64,000 bases of DNA from Igneacidithiobacillus sp028697715 (GTDB taxonomy: Bacteria > Pseudomonadota > Gammaproteobacteria > Acidithiobacillales > Acidithiobacillaceae), in the NCBI GenBank assembly GCA_050251535.1, contig JBFWMO010000001.1, forward strand, positions 124,001 through 188,000, given 5' to 3'. Position 1 is the first letter of the stretch. The number at the start of each line of letters is the position of its first letter. The notes under the pieces were generated by a model that searched no databases, was not told where the DNA came from, and saw nothing but the letters and a program-made list of their open reading frames with translations. This document shows, piece after piece, positions 9,209 to 16,630 of the stretch. The position numbers were made by a program, and so were the translations under genes.

Positions 9209-10000
9209 ATGGATGAACTGGACGAAATCGCACAACTGGAGGCGTCAGGCCAAAAGCTGATGGCAGAAGCTGCCTCCCCGCCGCGAAAGCGGGAGACGGC
9301 AGATGCAAAGCGGGCGTCCACCGCAGGGCGCAAGCCCCTTGCAGGGCGCAGCCCCAGAATGGCAGAGCGGCAGCCGATTACGGAGGGTGACTCCGCCCAT
9401 GTCGAAAGCCTGCTCGCGGAGATCCGTGATCGCCTGGATCTCCTGTTGCAAGCGAATGACCCGTCGCAGGGAGGCCTTCCTGAAAATCCGCAGCCCCCCA
9501 TTGCCTCGGCGCCGGATCTTTCGGTCACTGTCGCCGAAGAGTCCGATGAACTTCGAGAAGTATTCCCGCATGAGGATGCAGACCTGCCGGCAGCGGCCCC
9601 CGCGAACATCATGATTTCCGATCCGGATATGACACGGTTGCTGGCCACTGTTGAGGACCGGGTGACCCGTCATGCGCTGACGCACCATTCTTCGGTCGTC
9701 GTCCTGCTGGGCTGGGCGATGGCTCTTCTCGCAGCGGGACTAGGTATGGGATATGGCTATATCGTCGCGTCTGGCCGGTATCCATTCTGGGAGCCGACCG
9801 CTCATGCGGGTTTCCTGCCCAGGATTTCCGCCGCATATCTCGGTGCCCCGGTTGGGGTGGTTTTGCTTCCCCTGGCTGGGGCAATCCTCTGGGAGGCGAG
9901 CAAGGAAGCCGGCGGTGAGAAGCAGCAAGCGATATGGAGACTGGCGGCTATCGGGATATTTCTCGCGGGTATCGCGCTTCCCTTGTCTTCGCTGTTCTGA
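9209..10000 (+). CDS. Membrane protein encoded upstream of the relaxase
   Basis: 263 residues. The N-terminal ~155 are soluble and acidic. Three membrane segments follow at about 160-186, 208-226 and 244-262. The start is ATG 9209; a GTG lies two codons earlier. An in-frame repeat unit encoding AGRKPLAGRSP occurs at about residues 38-50. The TGA overlaps the ATG of the relaxase by one base, so the two are co-translated. A role in bringing the relaxosome to the membrane is plausible but unproven. Confidence 0.7.
   Translation: MDELDEIAQLEASGQKLMAEAASPPRKRETADAKRASTAGRKPLAGRSPRMAERQPITEGDSAHVESLLAEIRDRLDLLLQANDPSQGGLPENPQPPIASAPDLSVTVAEESDELREVFPHEDADLPAAAPANIMISDPDMTRLLATVEDRVTRHALTHHSSVVVLLGWAMALLAAGLGMGYGYIVASGRYPFWEPTAHAGFLPRISAAYLGAPVGVVLLPLAGAILWEASKEAGGEKQQAIWRLAAIGIFLAGIALPLSSLF
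9322..9355 (+). repeat. In-frame GC-rich repeat unit
   Basis: Two tandem copies of a GCAGGGCGCAAGCCC-like unit inside the coding frame, encoding AGRKPLAGRSP. It belongs to the same family as the units in trbE, trbL, trbG and traB. Confidence 0.55.
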
Positions 10001-11550
10001 TGAAACCCAAAACACCACCTGGGCAAACCCGCAAGGGGCGCTTTCTCTCATCCACGGAAACGCTGGATGATCAGCTTTCTCCCGACCGATCCCCGCGGGG
10101 GCACAACCGCCCGGTCGCATCCCGTGTTCACAACAAGGTGCATCGAGTAAGGGGGAAACAGGGATATGGGGCTGCACGCGCCCTGATCAAGCGTCTGCTT
10201 CCCCATGCCGGGAGCAATTTCTACAAGGCCCCGTCGTCCCGAGGGCCGGCGTTGCAGCATGCCGGGCGTCGCTGCACGGTAAAGGTGTCCTATGTGCGGA
10301 GCAAGGGGCCGGATCAGTGGCAAGCCCACGGCAAGTACCTGAGCCGCGAGGGCGCGCAGCAGGACGGCGAGAAAGGCCAGGGCTTTGACCGGGATTCCGA
10401 TAGCGTCAACCTGTCGTCGCGTTTGTCTTCCTGGCAGGAAGAAAACGATCCACACCTGTTCAAGGTCATTCTGGCACCCGAAGACCCACTCCGGCCAGAG
10501 GCCCTGCGGGACCTGACGCGCCGATTCAATGCGCGCATCCAGCGGCAGATCGGGCGAGACTATGAGTGGGCGGCCATCGACCACCACAACACCAGCCACC
10601 CCCATGTTCACCTGCTGATTCGTGGCAAGGGCAAGCTGGAACTGGAGCCGGATCTGATTCGTCGGGGCATGCGTGCCGCAGCCCAGGAGATTCTCACGGA
10701 AAGCCTGGGTTACCGCAGCGAACGGGAAATTCAGGCGGCGCGGGAGCGGGAGCTGGATCAGCGGCGTTTCACCGCCCTGGATCGGGGGATTCTCGACAAG
10801 GCGACACCCGCGCCGCAAGGCGGCCGCCTGCAAGGCTATTCACTGGTCGATGAGTCGCCCCCCAACTTATTGAATGACAAAGAGCGCGAAAACCGCCGAC
10901 TCCGGCTCGCCCGCCTGGAAAAGCTCGTGGAAATTGGGGTGGCCGACAAGATCGGGGCGAATCTCTGGCGACTGGAGCCCGGTTGGGACAAGGCCCTCAA
11001 GGAACTCCAGGTATTGCAGACCCGGACGAAGATGCTGGCCGAGGCGCGGGCTTTGATGACGGAGCCGCGCTGTCCGCCACAGGTCACCAGGATTCGGCCA
11101 GGCGACCGCCTGGTGGGACGTGTGCTGGGTACGGGGCTGGATGAGCAATATGACCGGAGCTTCGTGCTCATCGAGGGCGTCGATAACCGGGCGCACATCG
11201 TCTACCAGACGGGATCGATAGAGAAAGCCCGTGGACGGCAGGATCTCGGGCTTCGGCATCTCGTCGCCCTCACCGGCCTCGACCGTGGCCTTGCCGTCAA
11301 AGATTACGGTATCGAGATCCCGGACCAAAGCTGGAAGCGGACGGAGATTCCCGAAGCGGCACTGGATGACCAATTGGCGCATGAACGACGGAATCCGCCC
11401 AAGGAAATGATGAACCCAACCACCGGCTTCGCGGCGGAATGGCATCGGCGGCTGCTGGAACGGCGCAAGCAAAAAGAGAAAGAACGGGCACGACAGAAAA
11501 AACAGGCACAGGAACAGGCAAAGCCGCAGCGGGGATCGGAGATCGAGTAG
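10000..11550 (+). CDS. TraI/VirD2-like relaxase (DUF3363 type)
   Basis: The conjugative relaxase, which nicks oriT and pilots the DNA. The histidine triad of HUH relaxases is clear: DHHNTSHPHVHLLIRGKG with H200, H202 and H204 (H195/H196 precede). The C-terminal half matches the DUF3363 extension of mobilisation nucleases. I start it at ATG 10000 (516 residues), which shares one base with the upstream stop; a longer ORF from 9934 would overlap it. Likely nucleophile Tyr lies in the N-terminal third (GKYLSREG region) but I cannot fix it. Residues about 271-279 (QGGRLQGYS) come from an inserted repeat unit. oriT was not identified. Confidence 0.88.
   Translation: MKPKTPPGQTRKGRFLSSTETLDDQLSPDRSPRGHNRPVASRVHNKVHRVRGKQGYGAARALIKRLLPHAGSNFYKAPSSRGPALQHAGRRCTVKVSYVRSKGPDQWQAHGKYLSREGAQQDGEKGQGFDRDSDSVNLSSRLSSWQEENDPHLFKVILAPEDPLRPEALRDLTRRFNARIQRQIGRDYEWAAIDHHNTSHPHVHLLIRGKGKLELEPDLIRRGMRAAAQEILTESLGYRSEREIQAARERELDQRRFTALDRGILDKATPAPQGGRLQGYSLVDESPPNLLNDKERENRRLRLARLEKLVEIGVADKIGANLWRLEPGWDKALKELQVLQTRTKMLAEARALMTEPRCPPQVTRIRPGDRLVGRVLGTGLDEQYDRSFVLIEGVDNRAHIVYQTGSIEKARGRQDLGLRHLVALTGLDRGLAVKDYGIEIPDQSWKRTEIPEAALDDQLAHERRNPPKEMMNPTTGFAAEWHRRLLERRKQKEKERARQKKQAQEQAKPQRGSEIE
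10812..10835 (+). repeat. In-frame repeat unit in the relaxase gene
   Basis: A GC-rich palindrome (CAAGGCGGCCGCCTGCAAGG region) is read in frame as QGGRLQG between the nuclease and DUF3363 parts. Confidence 0.45.
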
Positions 11551-11566
11551 CGATTTGGGAGCGGGA

Positions 11567-11758
11567 ATGGACAAAATTGGGGACTTCGCGTTCAGTGTGT
11601 TGGTATACACTTGCTACTGGATCAGCCTTGGCGTGGAAAGGCGTCAGGGCAGCGCCGAGGATCGTGTTTTGCGATACCAGTCCGAAGTATATGGCTCCGT
11701 GATTTCGATACCCTGGGTGAACCGCCTGCTGGCGGGCTTCGGGATGGTTGTACGGTAA
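11567..11758 (+). CDS. Small hypothetical protein
   Basis: A 63-residue ORF starting at ATG 11567, 10 nt after a GGGAG, with a hydrophobic N-terminal segment (about residues 6-21). No recognised family. It directly follows the relaxase gene and could be its last operon member. Moderate support only. Confidence 0.4.
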   Translation: MDKIGDFAFSVLVYTCYWISLGVERRQGSAEDRVLRYQSEVYGSVISIPWVNRLLAGFGMVVR

Positions 11759-11794
11759 CTGAGCGGCGTACTCCTCACAACCGGACCCAGCGGT

Positions 11795-11822
11795 TTGACA
11801 GGTGTATAATTTGGGATACACT
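11795..11822 (+). promoter_or_regulatory. Promoter and operator of HigBA-like module 1
   Basis: TTGACA (11795-11800) with TACACT (11817-11822) at 16 nt, and an alternative TATAAT at 11805-11810. The perfect inverted repeat GTGTAT-N8-ATACAC (11802-11821) overlaps both and is a likely autoregulatory operator for the downstream XRE antitoxin. Confidence 0.6.
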
Positions 11823-11829
11823 CCTCCAC

Positions 11830-12126
11830 ATGATCAGCATCAAAACGACGGCGACTTTTGATCGCTGGCTCCATGGCCTGCGGGATCGCAGGGCGAGGGC
11901 GCGCGTTCAGGTGCGAATCGATCGCATGGAGTTGGCCCATTTTGGCGACTGTGAACCCGTCGGAGAGGGCGTATCCGAGATGCGTATCCATTACGGTCCC
12001 GGCTATCGGGTGTACTTCAAGCGGTTTGGCCTGGAACTCGTCGTGCTTCTGGCCGGAGGCGAAAAATCCACGCAATCGGCCGACATTGCCCTAGCATTGA
12101 AGTTGGCACGACAACTGGAGGGGTGA
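11830..12126 (+). CDS. RelE/HigB-type toxin (copy 1)
   Basis: A 98-residue toxin of the phage-derived Gp49/HigB family, which cleaves mRNA on the ribosome. It is recognisable from F-x-x-W-L..LRD..A-RARVQVR and the strand EMRIHYGPGYRVYF, with a C-terminal LLAGGEKSTQ-x2-DI motif. The toxin-first order with the antitoxin 3 nt downstream is usual for this family. Two homologous modules occur at 23750-24371 and 52167-52762. Confidence 0.85.
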   Translation: MISIKTTATFDRWLHGLRDRRARARVQVRIDRMELAHFGDCEPVGEGVSEMRIHYGPGYRVYFKRFGLELVVLLAGGEKSTQSADIALALKLARQLEG

Positions 12127-12129
12127 ATC

Positions 12130-12429
12130 ATGGAAAAATTGGAATTGCACACATGGGACAGTGCCGAGCACCTGAAAACCGAAGAGGACATCGCGGCTTA
12201 TCTCGACGCCTGTTTTGAAGAGGCGGGGGATGACGCGGCCTTCATCGCCAGGGCGCTGGGTACCGTTGCCCGCGCGCGCGGCATGACCCGGCTGGCCCAT
12301 GACGCCGGCATGGGCAGGGAAAGCCTCTACAAAGCCCTTTCCGGAGAAGGCAACCCCAGTTTTGCCACCATTCTCAAGGTAGCCAAAGCCTTGGGTGTGC
12401 GCATTCGCGCCGAAGCTCTGCACGTCTGA
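12130..12429 (+). CDS. HigA-like XRE antitoxin (copy 1)
   Basis: A 99-residue antidote protein with an XRE HTH (about residues 50-95: ARARGMTRLAHDAGMGRESL, then GNPSFATILKVAKALG). GGAGGGGTGA precedes the ATG. Probably binds the GTGTAT-N8-ATACAC operator and neutralises the upstream toxin. Confidence 0.85.
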   Translation: MEKLELHTWDSAEHLKTEEDIAAYLDACFEEAGDDAAFIARALGTVARARGMTRLAHDAGMGRESLYKALSGEGNPSFATILKVAKALGVRIRAEALHV

Positions 12430-12537
12430 CCGGATCATTGCTGGGGTCATTCCGGCATCCTGTCGGCGGCTTATCGCATCCAATCCTCTGCCACAGGTGG
12501 TTTTTGCAGTCATAGTGTCATCACCACGTCGTCGGCG

Positions 12538-12840
12538 TTGATCTCGCTGGGCCTTTCGATCCGCCCGGACTACGCCGCATTTGAAGCTGGAAAATCGTTT
12601 TTGTTTGCCTACGGATTTCTGGTGCTCTCTTCCCTGTATGCTGCGCAAACTGCGCCTCGCTTTTTGGAGACGGTAATTTTGGCGTTTTCACTCTATTTCG
12701 TGCCAGTCGTATTTCAAGGGGTACTTGCCGCCTTTGGCGAATGGAGTCAGAAACGAGACGATCTCATGGCCTACCCGATGTCTGTTTTTTTTGCGGGATA
12801 TCCGAATCCTCGAAAATCAAAGAAAACTATTTTCCTTTGA
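12538..12840 (+). CDS. Doubtful small membrane protein
   Basis: A 100-codon frame with a hydrophobic middle (LLFAYGFLVLSSLYAAQ-like, then LETVILAFSLYFVPVVFQGV) but only a TTG start and no good ribosome binding site. It may be a decayed gene. Without it, 12430-12995 holds only the leader box at 12955. Confidence 0.25.
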   Translation: MISLGLSIRPDYAAFEAGKSFLFAYGFLVLSSLYAAQTAPRFLETVILAFSLYFVPVVFQGVLAAFGEWSQKRDDLMAYPMSVFFAGYPNPRKSKKTIFL

Positions 12841-12954
12841 TTGAGGGGCGGGCTTTCGTTCGCATAGGATCCCAGCGCAGATCCCTTTGCGCATGGCCCA
12901 GTATCCGTCCCGCCGAATCTGCTGCTTCCTGGGGCAGCTATCGTCTCCGCGCCC

Positions 12955-12992
12955 GATCTATACCCAAATGGAATAATAGCGATAGGGATAGA
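12955..12992 (+). promoter_or_regulatory. GATCTATACCC leader box of the trbB operon
   Basis: Box at 12955-12965. CTATACCC can pair with AGGGATAG (12984-12991), the SD region of ATG 12996, with one bulged base. Confidence 0.6.
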
Positions 12993-12995
12993 TTC

Positions 12996-13448
12996 ATGGC
13001 ACTGCCCATCACGGTAAAAATCAAACTCACGGGCACCTACGCAGACAAGGTGCGGGTCGAAGCAGCATCCCGGCGCATGTCTTTGGCGGCACTGACCGCC
13101 GAGTATGCCATGCGCGGGCTCGACGCGGAGGCGGAAGATGGCAGCGAACTGGCCGGTTTTGAGCGTCGGATTGCGGCAACCATATTGGCGTCCAGAAGTG
13201 ACCTCGAAGCCGTCCAGGCGGAGATCGATACCCTGGCCGCGATGCTGGACACCTTCGTCAAACTCATGCTGGTTCACCTGCCGGAACCGGGCACGGAGAA
13301 GGAAGCGACCCAGGCTTCCGCACTGGCCCGGTATGAACGATTCATCCAACAGGTCGGCATGGCCTTTGAAGGCGACCGGCCGCAGGCCCTCAAAAAAATC
13401 GGAGAGCTGATTCAGCAGCGGATCGAAACGGCGGAGGAAAATCAGTGA
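12996..13448 (+). CDS. Small protein upstream of trbB, possible RHH/coiled-coil
   Basis: A 150-residue protein. The N-terminus (TVKIKLTGTYADKVRVEAA followed by MSLAALTAEYAMRGL) resembles ribbon-helix-helix DNA-binding proteins often placed ahead of trbB. The C-terminal two thirds is helical. GTGA overlap with trbB implies coupled translation. A regulatory role on the trb genes is inference. Confidence 0.65.
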   Translation: MALPITVKIKLTGTYADKVRVEAASRRMSLAALTAEYAMRGLDAEAEDGSELAGFERRIAATILASRSDLEAVQAEIDTLAAMLDTFVKLMLVHLPEPGTEKEATQASALARYERFIQQVGMAFEGDRPQALKKIGELIQQRIETAEENQ

Positions 13449-14416
13449 ACATCAACGCGCACGATCAGCAGGAACAGCAGGCCCATGCCCGCCGGATCGA
13501 GCAGATGCGGCGCATTCTGGGGCCGGAGATCGCCGCCCTTTTCGATGACACTGGCGTCGTCGAGATCATGGCCAACCCCGACGGACGGGTCTTCGTCGAG
13601 CGTCTGGGGTCGGGAATATCCCCCCTGGGCGAGATCGATGCGAGCCGAGTCCAGTCCCTGTTAGGGCTCATGGCCGACTACCTGCATACCACGGTGAGCC
13701 GTGACCGGCCCATCGTCGAGGGGGCCATGCCCATCGAGTTCCTGCGCAGCCGTTTTGCCGGTGCGATTCCGCCCATGGTGGAGGGCGCGTCTTTCAGTAT
13801 CCGCCTGCCAGCCCGTTCGGTGTACACCCTCGATCAGTACGTTGAGGCGGGCATCATCACGGCGGCGCAGCTGGACACCCTCTCCGATGCAGTGCTCTCA
13901 CGCAAGAATATCCTGGTGAGTGGTGGCACGGGATCTGGCAAGACCACCCTAGCCAACGCCCTCATCGACCGAATCTCCACACTGTCAGATATCCGCACCC
14001 GCATCGTGATTATCGAAGATACCCGGGAGCTCCAATGCACCGCTCCCAACGTGGTCCAGTTCCTGACCGACGATGATGCGGGCATCGACATGACGCGCCT
14101 CTTAAAGCTCACGTTGCGCTATCGGCCCGACCGCATACTGGTGGGCGAGGTCCGCGACAAGGCGGCCCTGGCGCTTCTCAAAGCCTGGAATACGGGGCAC
14201 CCGGGCGGCATCGCCACCCTGCACGCCAATAACCCCGAAGCGGCCTTATTGCGTCTCGACCAGCTCTGCCAGGAAGCGGGTGTTCCCGCGCAGCAGACGC
14301 TGATCCATGAGGCGGTGGACATCGTTTTGCAGATTGCCCGTGACCAGAATCATCCTGCCGGTCGCCGTATTACTGCGATTTATGAAGTGAAAGAAAACCG
14401 TTCCGATTGCCATTGA
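13445..14416 (+). CDS. trbB: TrbB/VirB11 secretion ATPase
   Basis: Hexameric traffic ATPase at the cytoplasmic base of the conjugation channel. It has Walker A GGTGSGKTT at residues 160-168, a Walker B region (RILVGEVRD) and the His box GHPGGIATLHANN. Length 323 matches the TrbB family. It starts with GTG 13445, with GGAGG 7 nt upstream, overlapping the previous stop. In MPF-T loci trbB is directly followed by trbC; here a 1.4-kb cargo module (14427-15759) separates them. Confidence 0.92.
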   Translation: MNINAHDQQEQQAHARRIEQMRRILGPEIAALFDDTGVVEIMANPDGRVFVERLGSGISPLGEIDASRVQSLLGLMADYLHTTVSRDRPIVEGAMPIEFLRSRFAGAIPPMVEGASFSIRLPARSVYTLDQYVEAGIITAAQLDTLSDAVLSRKNILVSGGTGSGKTTLANALIDRISTLSDIRTRIVIIEDTRELQCTAPNVVQFLTDDDAGIDMTRLLKLTLRYRPDRILVGEVRDKAALALLKAWNTGHPGGIATLHANNPEAALLRLDQLCQEAGVPAQQTLIHEAVDIVLQIARDQNHPAGRRITAIYEVKENRSDCH

Positions 14417-14426
14417 GGATTGTACG

Positions 14427-14822
14427 GTGAAAGACGATATTATTCTGACTAATGGTGAATTCATTATTGATCAGGTGGCCAAAGATTGGCTGGATCAGGT
14501 ATGCAGAACCATTAAAGACGCGGTTGGCGACCACCCAACGATGCGCATGTATCCCTATCGGAAGGACCGATGCAACTATTTGGCCGTGGATTTTGATAAA
14601 CGCCATACAGATGCGTTCGGACAGCCCCGGAAATGGTTTTCTCTGACTATCGCTATAGCGCCATACGGAAAGATGAGGTTAGATTGTCCTGAGATCGGTT
14701 GTAAGGATTTGGTCCCCACAATACGCGACAGCTTTGATGCGATAACAATCGCTGCGCATCTTGCATCAAGGCTAAGAGCAGAGGTCGCTTTTAATCTTCC
14801 TCTTCCGATAATGGCACCTTGA
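14427..14822 (+). CDS. Unknown protein of cargo module A (plus-strand partner)
   Basis: 131 residues, GTG start, following trbB by 10 nt, so it may be read from the trbB transcript. No recognised domain. It looks like a mixed alpha/beta fold with aromatic strands (WFSLTIAIAPYG). Composition is more AT-rich than trbB and trbC, suggesting separate origin. Its 3' end overlaps that of the minus-strand gene by 32 nt, the same tail-to-tail layout as the pair at 24592-25909. Confidence 0.6.
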   Translation: MKDDIILTNGEFIIDQVAKDWLDQVCRTIKDAVGDHPTMRMYPYRKDRCNYLAVDFDKRHTDAFGQPRKWFSLTIAIAPYGKMRLDCPEIGCKDLVPTIRDSFDAITIAAHLASRLRAEVAFNLPLPIMAP

Positions 14823-15759
14823 ATCTTAATGCGAGGTGCCTGAATGATGCCGCCAGAACTGATAATCCATGGTCGTCTCTCTCTATAGTGCCGATCCAGT
14901 ACACGGTGAGGTAACTGTGGGGGTGATCTTGGGCGGAATCAATAGTTTTTGTAATATGTGTCACCCTGTTGGCATCCTCATTGCTGACATAAAGCGAAAG
15001 TGGCATATCCGACGTGCCATCATTTATTTTATCCATAAAATACAATTTAAAACCTTTCCCGTACCTCTTTTTATATAGCTTCGCCCCCCCGTAGAATATA
15101 TGAAACCCATCAACATTGTTAATTTTCTTAACATGGCAGAATAGGTTTTTGAAAGTGTAATCTCCGAAGTTGTCAACATGTATCCCAATATCCAGAGCTT
15201 TTTCTGCCTTGAGTGTTTCGTAGCAAGATACCAGAGTCTCTATGGACCTACTAGAAGAACCGCCGCCAGAATATAGTGCGCGATATGCTGCGATTCTTTG
15301 ATCCCGGGACTGGATCTTCCTGATCCTGTCAACCTTATCTTCCTCGTCCACCAGGCCCGCTGCGTCGGCAGATGGATCGCTTACCTTGGGAACTGAAAAG
15401 CGCGTTATGACGGAAATATCTTTTTCGGTCAGCGAGCGGATTAGGTCATGGTGGTCCCGGTCTCCATGTTCTCGGGCCAGCGATTCAGCCTCTTGAATTT
15501 CCACCCAATAGCATGAAGGACTGTGGGCATCCAACTGACGGAAGTGTGGTGTTTTAAATATTTCATCAACGGCGGGGATTTTGTCATAATTCACCCCGGA
15601 AACCCGAACGCCAATATCTGGCTTGCTTGTGCGGCATTGCTCGTCGGAGCATAGAAAGGTAAATCGTTTCTGTGGATTTTGCGCGAAGTATGCTTCTCGC
15701 GCTTGCTCGATATCCAGACTCTTGCCCAGTTCAACACAGAACGCCTTCTCAATACGCAT
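14791..15759 (-). CDS. CoiA-like zinc-binding N-terminus protein, cargo module A
   Basis: 322 residues from ATG 15759 (GAGGG 5 nt upstream); a longer frame is open but lacks a better start. The N-terminus has the arrangement F-x-C-x4-C ... TPHFR ... H-x3-C seen in CoiA-like zinc domains (FLCSDEQC at about 38, PHFRQLDAHSPSC at about 71-83). A charged linker follows and then a beta-rich C-terminal domain (HIFYGG, LYFMDKI, LTVYWIG). The gene at 24989-25909 has the same architecture with little sequence identity. Function unknown. It is transcribed against the conjugation operon, so it must have its own promoter. Confidence 0.6.
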   Translation of the reverse strand: MRIEKAFCVELGKSLDIEQAREAYFAQNPQKRFTFLCSDEQCRTSKPDIGVRVSGVNYDKIPAVDEIFKTPHFRQLDAHSPSCYWVEIQEAESLAREHGDRDHHDLIRSLTEKDISVITRFSVPKVSDPSADAAGLVDEEDKVDRIRKIQSRDQRIAAYRALYSGGGSSSRSIETLVSCYETLKAEKALDIGIHVDNFGDYTFKNLFCHVKKINNVDGFHIFYGGAKLYKKRYGKGFKLYFMDKINDGTSDMPLSLYVSNEDANRVTHITKTIDSAQDHPHSYLTVYWIGTIERDDHGLSVLAASFRHLALRFKVPLSEEED

Positions 15760-15809
15760 AAGGACCCTCGCTCGCTGGTTCTCCCTCATATGGTATACCA
15801 AAACCCGCC

Positions 15810-15862
15810 GATCTATACCCGCGCAAGGACAAATGAGTGTCCGTCCACGAAAGGGTGTTCTC
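15810..15862 (+). promoter_or_regulatory. GATCTATACCC leader box of the trbC operon
   Basis: Box at 15810-15820, with a TATACC upstream at 15794-15799. ACCC pairs with GGGT in the SD region (AAGGGTGTT), with an inner GGACA/TGTCC stem. Confidence 0.6.
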
Positions 15863-16249
15863 ATGGAAAAGCGGTTGAAGGCAATGTTCTCTGGAGTTCG
15901 CAAGATTAGCGCAGCAGGCCTGATGGTCCTGGCCCCCGGCATGGCGTTCGCGTCCACGTCCGGCGGTGTGTTTTCTCCCATTGCGGGGCCGCTGAATACG
16001 GTCCTGACCGGTATGCAGGATATGGGCGGGCTGGTCGCCGCTGGCGGCGTGGTGTCTACGGGCCTTGCCTGGTGGCATGGCGGCGAGCACAAGAAGGCCA
16101 TGATGATTGGCCTGGGTGCGACGGTCGGCGGCATTGCCATGGCGAATGCGAAATCGCTCGCCACAAGCATCACCGGCGGTGCCACGATGGGGCATGTGGG
16201 CATTATGGGCCTCGCCGCATCGCATGCCCTGCACGTCGTGGGGCTCTAG
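15863..16249 (+). CDS. trbC: TrbC/VirB2 pilin subunit
   Basis: A 128-residue pre-pilin. The signal peptide ends near residue 31 (PGMAFA-STS), followed by two hydrophobic segments separated by a short charged loop (GGEHKKAMMIG) as in VirB2/TrbC. The TraF-like peptidase at 49557-50147 is the likely maturation enzyme. The start is ATG 15863 with AGGGTG upstream. Confidence 0.85.
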   Translation: MEKRLKAMFSGVRKISAAGLMVLAPGMAFASTSGGVFSPIAGPLNTVLTGMQDMGGLVAAGGVVSTGLAWWHGGEHKKAMMIGLGATVGGIAMANAKSLATSITGGATMGHVGIMGLAASHALHVVGL

Positions 16250-16252
16250 GCC

Positions 16253-16630
16253 ATGGCGGCGGATCTTGCCCGCCGTCTCCCGCTCCACCCCTCCCTGACC
16301 AGGCCCATGCTCGTCGCGGGGGGTGAGCGGGAGGCCACATTTGCCCTTTGGTTCGTCTGTCTCTCTATACCGATTCTGGTCTCTCTCTGGTTCATCCCGG
16401 TGTGTCTCATCGTCGGCGGAGTGGGGCAGTCGTTTCTGCGTTCCCTGGCAAAACGCGACCCGCAATCCTTTGGCGTTGTGCGTCGCCACTGGAGCCAGCA
16501 AGCCGTCTACCTGAGCGGGGCCAGCGCCTATGCTCCGGTCAAATACAAGGCCCCCAAAGAGCAAACGCAAAGTGCCGCGTCTGGCGGCCTACTCAAAGCC
16601 CTGTCGAAACTCATGAGGAAGAAGAAATAA
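16253..16630 (+). CDS. trbD: TrbD/VirB3 inner-membrane protein
   Basis: 125 residues with the VirB3-like start (LHPSLTRPMLVAGGERE) and paired hydrophobic stretch at about 29-62, then a basic tail. It partners the VirB4/TrbE ATPase in the inner-membrane complex. Its stop TAA shares a base with the trbE ATG. Confidence 0.85.
   Translation: MAADLARRLPLHPSLTRPMLVAGGEREATFALWFVCLSIPILVSLWFIPVCLIVGGVGQSFLRSLAKRDPQSFGVVRRHWSQQAVYLSGASAYAPVKYKAPKEQTQSAASGGLLKALSKLMRKKK

Noticed and set aside
9934..9999. Longer relaxase start at 9934
   Set aside because: It overlaps the upstream gene by 67 nt; ATG 10000 overlaps that stop by one base as expected for coupling.
12771..13349. 192-codon minus ORF antisense to the trbB upstream gene
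   Set aside because: Shadow of the coding frame at 12996-13448.
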